Part shown: in pieces, positions 58,874 through 64,000 of the stretch
How positions within the stretch are numbered: position 1 is the stretch's first letter
Layout: every line of letters begins with the position of its first letter
NCBI GenBank assembly: GCA_900320185.1
Contig: ONRD01000021.1
Span: forward strand, 1 to 64,000
DNA length: 64,000 nucleotides
Direction of reading: 5' to 3'
DNA from: an uncultured Bacteroidales bacterium
GTDB taxonomy: Bacteria > Bacteroidota > Bacteroidia > Bacteroidales > UBA932
Notes under the pieces: generated by a model
What the model was told of the DNA's origin: nothing
Database searches by the model: none
Seen by the model: only the letters and a program-made list of their open reading frames with translations
Made by a program: the position numbers and the translations under genes

Positions 58874-59692
58874 ATGATCAACAAGGAAAAGAAACTGGAG
58901 GCATTTGCCAGGGCGCTGGAGGTGATGGACGCACTTCGCGAAAAGTGTCCGTGGAACCACGCCCAGACCATCGACACACTCAGGCCGATGACCGTGGAGG
59001 AAGTTTACGAACTGAGCGACGCTGTCCTGAAGAAGGACGAAACAGCCCTCGAGAAGGAACTCGGCGATGTCTTCCTGCACGTGATATTCTATGCCAAGAT
59101 AGCCGAGGAAGAGGGGAAGTATGACATAGCGGACGTGATGGACAAGCTCTGCGAAAAGATGATCTACCGTCACCCGCACGTGTTCTCCGACACCAAGGTG
59201 GCCGATGCGGAGGAGGTTTCCACCAATTGGGAGATGCTCAAGGCGAAGGAGAAGGGAGGCAACAAGCGCATCCTGTCCGGGATTCCCGATTCCCTGCCTC
59301 CGATCCTCAAGGCCTTTTCCATGCAGGACAAGGCCAGGGGAGTCGGTTTCGACTGGGAGGAAAAGCAGCAGGTCTGGGACAAGGTCAAGGAGGAGGCAGG
59401 TGAATATGAAGCCGAACTCAAGGCCATGGACTCCGCGGTAGGGGAGGATGAGAAGAAGGCCGCTGCGGACCGTGCCGAAGAAGAACTCGGAGACTTCATG
59501 TTCGCCACCATCAACGCCGCCCGACTCTACGGCCTGGATCCCGACACCGCCCTCAACCGCGCATGCGACAAGTTCCGCCGCCGCTTCACCTATCTTGAGG
59601 AGCAGACCATACGGCAGGGCAGGGACCTCCACGACATGACTCTGGAGCAGATGGACGCTATCTGGGACGAGGGCAAGGCCAAGGGACTGTAG
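58874..59692 (+). CDS. mazG: Nucleoside triphosphate pyrophosphohydrolase MazG
   Basis: A 272-residue protein with two MazG domains. The first reads [20 protein letters not shown] then [20 protein letters not shown], with the EEVYEL and [17 protein letters not shown] metal-binding helices. The second has [35 protein letters not shown] and [14 protein letters not shown]. It hydrolyses (d)NTPs to monophosphates, cleansing the pool of aberrant nucleotides, and in some bacteria lowers ppGpp. The ATG at 58874 is preferred to the upstream in-frame codon at 58811, which precedes the promoter. The gap to prfA is 70 bp with a new promoter. Confidence 0.94.
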   Translation: MINKEKKLEAFARALEVMDALREKCPWNHAQTIDTLRPMTVEEVYELSDAVLKKDETALEKELGDVFLHVIFYAKIAEEEGKYDIADVMDKLCEKMIYRHPHVFSDTKVADAEEVSTNWEMLKAKEKGGNKRILSGIPDSLPPILKAFSMQDKARGVGFDWEEKQQVWDKVKEEAGEYEAELKAMDSAVGEDEKKAAADRAEEELGDFMFATINAARLYGLDPDTALNRACDKFRRRFTYLEEQTIRQGRDLHDMTLEQMDAIWDEGKAKGL

Positions 59693-59720
59693 CCGATTTG
59701 GCCGATTGCCTCCGATTGAT

Positions 59721-59728
59721 TATTTTTG
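59721..59728 (+). promoter_or_regulatory. prfA -7 box (TATTTTTG)
   Basis: TATTTTTG lies 34 bp before the prfA ATG, downstream of the mazG stop. Confidence 0.55.
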
Positions 59729-59762
59729 CAAACTCAAAAGACCAGAAAACAGGAGTTTCCAT

Positions 59763-60854
59763 ATGGCAGAAAATACATTGGTTGACAAGATCCTTGCCCT
59801 GAGGGAGAAGTATTTCTCTCTCCAGGCCCAGCTTGCGGACCCCGCGGTGATCGCCGACATGAAGAAATACGTCCAGCTCAACAAGGACTACAAGGAGCTG
59901 GAGCCCATCATCAAGGCGGGCATGGAATACAAGCAGCTGGTCGACGAGCTGGCCGAGGCCAAGGATATCCTGATCAACGAGAAGGACGAGGACCTGCGTG
60001 ACATGGCCAAGTCCGAGATAGCGGAGATAGAGCCCAAGATCCCTCAGATGGAGGAGCAGATCAAGATCCTCCTCATCCCCGCCGATCCCGACGACAGCAA
60101 GAACGCTATAATCGAGATCCGCGGCGGCACCGGCGGCGACGAGGCCGCGATATTCGCCGGGGACCTGTTCCGCATGTATTCGAAGTACGCGGAGAAGAGG
60201 GGCTGGAAACTGGAGGTCAACGACGAGACTCCCGGAACGTCCGGCGGCTACAAGATGATAGTCTTCAAGCTTTCCTCCAACGACGAAGGAGTTTACGGGA
60301 TCATGAAATATGAGTCGGGCGTCCACCGTGTCCAGCGTGTCCCGCAGACGGAGACCCAGGGCAGGATCCAGACTTCGGCGGCGTCGGTTGCGGTCTTCCC
60401 GGAGGCCGGAGAGTTCGACGTCGACCTCAAGTGGGACGACATAAGGCTCGACCTCTTCTGTTCTTCCGGTCCGGGAGGACAGGGTGTCAACACGACATAT
60501 TCAGCCGTACGACTGACGCATCTTCCCACCGGCCTCGTGGTCCAGTGCCAGGAGGAGCGTTCGCAGCTGAAGAACAAGGACCGTGCTTTCGAGGAACTGA
60601 GGACCCGTCTCTACAACCTCGAGCACCAGAAGTACCTGGACGAGATCGGTGCCAAGCGCAAGACGATGGTTTCCACCGGTGACCGTTCAGCGAAGATACG
60701 TACCTACAATTATCCCCAGGGGCGTGTCACCGACCACCGCATAAACTGGTCGATGTACAACCTTCCGGTGTTCATGGACGGCGACATCCAGGAGTGCATA
60801 AACCAGCTCCAGATCGCCGAGAACGCCGAGCGCCTCAAGGAAGCCGGCGAATAG
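59763..60854 (+). CDS. prfA: Peptide chain release factor 1
   Basis: A 363-residue class I release factor that recognises UAA and UAG and hydrolyses peptidyl-tRNA. The catalytic GGQ is in [20 protein letters not shown]. The PxT-type codon-reading element is at [20 protein letters not shown] (PQTE...). [20 protein letters not shown] is the RF1/RF2 core, and [20 protein letters not shown] the C-terminal block. Start ATG 59763. Full length, no programmed frameshift (that is an RF2 feature). Certain. Confidence 0.96.
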   Translation: MAENTLVDKILALREKYFSLQAQLADPAVIADMKKYVQLNKDYKELEPIIKAGMEYKQLVDELAEAKDILINEKDEDLRDMAKSEIAEIEPKIPQMEEQIKILLIPADPDDSKNAIIEIRGGTGGDEAAIFAGDLFRMYSKYAEKRGWKLEVNDETPGTSGGYKMIVFKLSSNDEGVYGIMKYESGVHRVQRVPQTETQGRIQTSAASVAVFPEAGEFDVDLKWDDIRLDLFCSSGPGGQGVNTTYSAVRLTHLPTGLVVQCQEERSQLKNKDRAFEELRTRLYNLEHQKYLDEIGAKRKTMVSTGDRSAKIRTYNYPQGRVTDHRINWSMYNLPVFMDGDIQECINQLQIAENAERLKEAGE

Positions 60855-61262
60855 CTGGCTGCCCCTCCCACCACCTTGATGCTGGTGTAGCCTTCCCGGC
60901 TTGATGTTTCCGGACTCTCCCATCACCTTTATGCTGGTGTAGCCTGCCTGGCCTTCGGATGCCGATGCGCCTGGCTCGTTTTTCCTTTCCCCTCCGGCAA
61001 GGAGAGGTCAGGCAGTGACAGTGCCGGCTTCTGCCGCTCCCCGGACTGGCGCCTGCCGGCTCCACGGCGCTTCCCGTACACATATTTCCTCCGGCAATGG
61101 CCGGTCAGGCCGTGACAGCACAGTGCCGTCGCCTGCTGCTTCACAGCGCTTCCAAATCTGACAATTTGGCATATCCGGACGAGTGGCACAACATTCGTTA
61201 TTGTTATCGCGTCCCGGAAAGTGACTCCGGGACAGTGACAGATTAATATAAATTTAAAAGAT
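60855..61262. other. 408-bp spacer between prfA and dnaK with imperfect repeats
   Basis: No gene is supportable. A 29-bp direct repeat (60865-60893 and 60917-60945, 2 mismatches, 52-bp period) carries the small hairpin CACC...GGTG. A second repeated segment, CCTCCGGCAA...GTGACAG...GTGCCG, occurs at 60991-61026 and 61088-61128. The last 60 bp hold the dnaK leader with the inverted repeat at 61211-61233. Confidence 0.6.
61211..61233 (+). promoter_or_regulatory. Inverted repeat in the dnaK leader
   Basis: GTCCCGGA-N7-TCCGGGAC, 29 bp before the dnaK ATG. It could be a heat-shock operator or an mRNA hairpin. It is not the CIRCE element (TTAGCACTC-N9-GAGTGCTAA). No clear TAnnTTTG box is visible upstream. 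Confidence 0.45.
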
Positions 61263-63143
61263 ATGGGAAAAATCATCGGCATTGACCTCGGTACCACGAA
61301 TTCGTGCGTCGCGGTCATGGAAGGCAACCAGCCTACCGTCATCATCAACAACGAAGGCGAAAGGACAACTCCTTCCGTAGTAGCTTTCACCGAAGGCGGT
61401 GAAAGGAAGATCGGCAACCCTGCCAAGAGGCAGGCAATCACCAACCCTCAGAACACAGTGTTCTCCATCAAGAGGTTCATGGGAGAAACTTTCGACCAGG
61501 TGAACAAGGAAGTTTCCAGGGTCCCTTACAAGGTGGTTTCCGGAGCGGGCAACACACCGCGCGTGGACATCAACGGGAAACTCTATTCTCCCCAGGAAAT
61601 CTCCGCAATGATTCTCCAGAAGATGAAGAAGACAGCTGAAGACTATCTCCGTCAGGACGTCACCGAGGCTGTCATCACTGTCCCTGCTTATTTCTCCGAC
61701 TCCCAGCGCCAGGCTACCAAGGAGGCCGGAAAGATCGCCGGGCTTGACGTCAAGAGGATCATCAACGAGCCTACGGCCGCCGCACTGGCCTACGGCCTTG
61801 ACAAGAAGAACAAGGACCTGAAGGTCGCTGTCTATGACCTTGGCGGCGGCACCTTCGATATCTCCATCCTCGAACTCGGCGGAGGTGTATTTGAAGTCAA
61901 GTCCACGAACGGTGACACCCACCTCGGCGGTGACGACTTCGACCAGGAGATTATCAACTGGCTGGCCTCGGAGTTTGCGGCCGAGAACGGCGGCATCGAC
62001 CTGAAGAAGGATCCGATGGCCCTCCAGAGGCTTAAGGAAGCTGCCGAGAAGGCTAAGATCGAGCTATCCAACCAGACTTCCACGGAGATCAACCTCCCTT
62101 ACATCATGCCTGTGGACGGTATCCCCAAGCATCTTGTAAAGACCCTTACCAGGGCCAAGTTCGAGCAGCTCTGCGACAACCTGTTCCAGAGGTCCATCGA
62201 GCCTTGCCGCGCAGCCCTCAGGGATGCAGGCCTCCAGGCTTCCGACATCGACGAGGTCCTTCTCGTCGGCGGCTCGACACGTATCCCCAAGGTCCAGGAA
62301 CTTGTCAAGGAGTTCTTCGGCAAGGAACCCAACAGGAGCGTCAATCCTGACGAGGTGGTGGCAATCGGTGCCTCCATCCAGGGCGGTGTGCTTGCAGGCG
62401 ACGTGAAGGATGTCCTCCTTCTGGATGTGACACCTCTGTCCCTCGGTATCGAGACCCTCGGTGGAGTGATGACCAAGCTCATCGAGTCCAATACCACCAT
62501 CCCTACCCACAAGTCACAGGTCTTCTCGACCGCTGCCGACAACCAGCCTTCCGTCGAGATCCATGTCCTCCAGGGAGAACGTCCCATGGCGAAGGACAAC
62601 AAAGAGATTGGCCTGTTCCATCTTGACGGGATCGCTCCCGCCCCGAGGGGAATACCTCAGATCGAGGTAACCTTCGACATCGATGCCAACGGTATCCTCA
62701 ATGTGTCCGCAAAGGACAAGGCTACCGGCAAGGAACAGAAGATCCGTATCGAGGCTTCTTCCGGACTCTCCGACGACGAGATCCAGAGGATGCGTGACGA
62801 GGCGAAGGCCAACGAGGCTGCCGACAAGGAAGCCAAGGAAAGGGTTGACAAGATCAACAATGCTGATTCCCTGGTTTTCCAGGCGGAGAAGTTCCTCAGG
62901 GAGAACGGCGACAAGATCCCTGCCGATGTAAAGGGCCAGGCAGAATCCAACATCTCCTTGCTCAAGGAGGCGGTCAAGTCCCAGAACATCGCCGACATCG
63001 ACAGGTATTCAGAGGCACTGAGCAAGTCCTTCGAGCAGATGTACCAGGCTCAGGGCGCTGCCCAGCAGGGACCTCAGGGTCCTCAGCCCGGTCCTCAGGG
63101 ACCTCAGGCAGGTCCTGACGACCAGGGTCCCGACGAGCAGTAA
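61263..63143 (+). CDS. dnaK: Chaperone DnaK (Hsp70)
   Basis: A 626-residue Hsp70. The ATPase domain starts [20 protein letters not shown] and includes [32 protein letters not shown] and [16 protein letters not shown]. The substrate domain starts after the conserved linker [20 protein letters not shown], and a helical lid follows to about 600. It folds and refolds client proteins with DnaJ and GrpE, neither of which is in the window. The C-terminal tail is unusual: Gln/Gly/Pro-rich [20 protein letters not shown] ending [10 protein letters not shown] instead of the common acidic EEVD-like tail. The last codons are the first unit of a tandem DNA repeat that continues past the stop. Confidence 0.97.
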   Translation: MGKIIGIDLGTTNSCVAVMEGNQPTVIINNEGERTTPSVVAFTEGGERKIGNPAKRQAITNPQNTVFSIKRFMGETFDQVNKEVSRVPYKVVSGAGNTPRVDINGKLYSPQEISAMILQKMKKTAEDYLRQDVTEAVITVPAYFSDSQRQATKEAGKIAGLDVKRIINEPTAAALAYGLDKKNKDLKVAVYDLGGGTFDISILELGGGVFEVKSTNGDTHLGGDDFDQEIINWLASEFAAENGGIDLKKDPMALQRLKEAAEKAKIELSNQTSTEINLPYIMPVDGIPKHLVKTLTRAKFEQLCDNLFQRSIEPCRAALRDAGLQASDIDEVLLVGGSTRIPKVQELVKEFFGKEPNRSVNPDEVVAIGASIQGGVLAGDVKDVLLLDVTPLSLGIETLGGVMTKLIESNTTIPTHKSQVFSTAADNQPSVEIHVLQGERPMAKDNKEIGLFHLDGIAPAPRGIPQIEVTFDIDANGILNVSAKDKATGKEQKIRIEASSGLSDDEIQRMRDEAKANEAADKEAKERVDKINNADSLVFQAEKFLRENGDKIPADVKGQAESNISLLKEAVKSQNIADIDRYSEALSKSFEQMYQAQGAAQQGPQGPQPGPQGPQAGPDDQGPDEQ

Positions 63144-63348
63144 TGCTCTTCCGGCAGGTCCTGGCGACCGAGGCCCCGACGGGAAGTAGCCCTCTTCCGG
63201 CAGGTCCTGACGACCACGGTTCCGACGGGCAGTAATGCTCTTCCGGCAGGCCCCCTTGACCGGGACCCCGACCCCGACGGGAAGTAGCCCTCTTCCGGCA
63301 GGTCCCCTTGACCGGGACCCCGACCCCGACGGGAAGTAGCCCTCTTCC
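63107..63348 (+). repeat. Five tandem repeats spanning the 3' end of dnaK
   Basis: Units: 63107-63152, 63153-63198, 63199-63244 (46 bp each), 63245-63296 and 63297-63348 (52 bp each). Each begins GGCAGG and ends CTCTTCC; the first contains the dnaK stop codon TAA, and the second, fourth and fifth have TAG in its place. The last two units share a 6-bp internal extension (CCCCGA duplicated). The repeat therefore grew by copying the final codons, stop and 3' flank of dnaK. Confidence 0.88.
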
Positions 63349-63367
63349 GGCTGTACCGGATGACTAT

Positions 63368-63406
63368 AAGGAGGCTGACACTTAAGTGATGTCGGCCTCC
63401 TTTTTT
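63368..63406 (+). terminator. dnaK terminator
   Basis: A 12-bp stem, AAGGAGGCTGAC/GTCGGCCTCCTT (one G-U), followed by TTTTTT. It lies 225 bp after the dnaK stop, beyond the tandem repeats, so the repeats are part of the 3' UTR. Confidence 0.85.
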
Positions 63407-63452
63407 ATTTCGTCTCCGCCGTCAATCTCCTTATAGTGTTCGTGCGCCCTGT

Positions 63453-63604
63453 CTCCCACCGTGCTTCGCGCGAGCTGACTCCCACCGTGCTTCGTGCGTC
63501 CTGACTCCCACCGTGCTTCGCGCGAGCTGCCTCCCACCGTGTTTCGCGCGAGCTGCCTACCACCGTGCTTCGCGCAAGCTGACTCCCACCGTGCGCGCAC
63601 CCTG
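63453..63604. repeat. 26-bp tandem repeat, about six units
   Basis: Units of CTCCCACCGTGCTTCGCGCG plus AGCTGA begin at 63453, 63479, 63505, 63531, 63557 and 63583 (the last is incomplete), with a few substitutions each. The 26-bp period is not a multiple of three, so it is not a protein repeat. Strong GC content and self-complementary GCGCGAGC/GCTTCGCGC stretches. Confidence 0.85.
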
Positions 63605-64000
63605 CTACTTTGCGCTTCGTTGTTTCTGTAGCTTGGCGTGGCCGTAAAGTGTATTGTCCTTCGGACCTTCCGCTTCGCTCCATCCCCTCCACGCACAGAG
63701 CTGTTGTTTTGCTGGGTGGTCGCAAGCAGTGTTGCCCTTCGGACCTTCCGCTTCGCTCCATCCCCCCCGCGCGCTACGCTTGCGGGTACCCGCTTACGGC
63801 CGCGGGTGGCCAGGGTCCTCAGGACAACACCGCTTACGGCCCTTGCACAAATCCACAGTATCCATCCAATACCTGCCAGCACGGTCCAGCCACAAACCGT
63901 TCGCTCCGCTCCCCCCTCACTTCGCTTGAGGGTACAACTAATCTATCTTCCTGCATGGGATTATCTACCATCATACGGCATGGGGCCATATACCATCGTG
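63605..64000. other. Gene-free region with a 30-bp direct repeat
   Basis: Two identical copies of CCTTCGGACCTTCCGCTTCG plus CTCCATCCCC lie at 63658-63687 and 63736-63765, 78 bp apart. A diverged relative occurs at 51026-51063. These look like dispersed intergenic repeats of REP type. Beyond them, to the window end, I see no gene, RNA or promoter. Confidence 0.6.

Noticed and set aside
63453..63604. CRISPR array
   Set aside because: The units are contiguous 26-bp tandem copies without unique spacers, and there are no cas genes in the window.
63382..63882. Long minus-strand open frame of 166 codons rich in Arg, Gly and Ser
   Set aside because: It reads across the 26-bp tandem repeat and the 30-bp direct repeats, whose periods are not multiples of three. 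The composition is that of high-GC antisense sequence, and there is no promoter or family resemblance.

Overview
The window comes from a high-GC member of the Bacteroidales. The evidence is internal. Most transcription starts carry a TAnnTTTG -7 box (TATCTTTG, TAACTTTG, TATATTTG), there are no clear Shine-Dalgarno sequences, and there is a SusC/SusD pair, a glycine-lipid acyltransferase pair and a periplasmic alpha-2-macroglobulin. High GC and a two-subunit glycine decarboxylase would fit an Alistipes-like or uncultured gut/rumen lineage, but the genus cannot be fixed from the sequence.

Layout. 1-12.9 kb is housekeeping: the 3' end of htpG, the glsA/glsB-like pair, two small genes, an arginase-fold protein, a sulfatase-modifying-fold lipoprotein with a secreted nuclease, the glycine cleavage operon (gcvT-gcvH-gcvPA-gcvPB), a Gfo/Idh/MocA oxidoreductase and tRNA-Ala(GGC). 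13.0-30.4 kb is a mosaic accessory region. It starts with an operon of alpha-2-macroglobulin, ECF sigma factor, anti-sigma-like protein and a frameshifted small secreted protein. Beyond that it becomes visibly AT-richer and holds an IS110-family remnant, orphan genes, an eight-gene minus-strand operon (26.83 to 22.29 kb), a DNA methyltransferase remnant, two DUF4143-type ATPases, the last codons of a tyrosine integrase and a dense array of hairpins. A perfect 96-bp inverted repeat (13109-13204 and 28653-28748) brackets most of this region.

30.4-33.2 kb returns to core genes (outer-membrane protein, glyA, a SpoU-type methyltransferase). 33.1-50.9 kb is an alpha-glucan utilisation locus: a LytS/LytR-type pair divergent from an MFS sugar transporter, SusC, SusD, a SusE/F-like lipoprotein with seven tandem modules, a BACON-GH13 amylase, a CotH-family protein and a protein with two complete GH13 modules. 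The last three genes overlap by ATGA. Binding and first cleavage would occur at the surface, SusCD would import oligosaccharides, and periplasmic GH13 activity plus the MFS porter would finish the job. 51.2-64 kb is core again: ispA-type prenyl synthase, rsgA, MATE and polysaccharide exporters, an MFS porter, a CoA-transferase, mazG, prfA and dnaK. Repeats surround dnaK, including a tandem array that begins inside its last codons.

Best candidate for an undescribed system: the eight-gene operon with three small proteins (one a zinc ribbon, one with a hydrophobic tail), two helical proteins, a DUF4112-like membrane protein, a toxin-type HNH nuclease and a WYL-domain regulator. The hairpin array at 28.9-29.06 kb and the 96-bp inverted repeat are the most striking non-coding signals.
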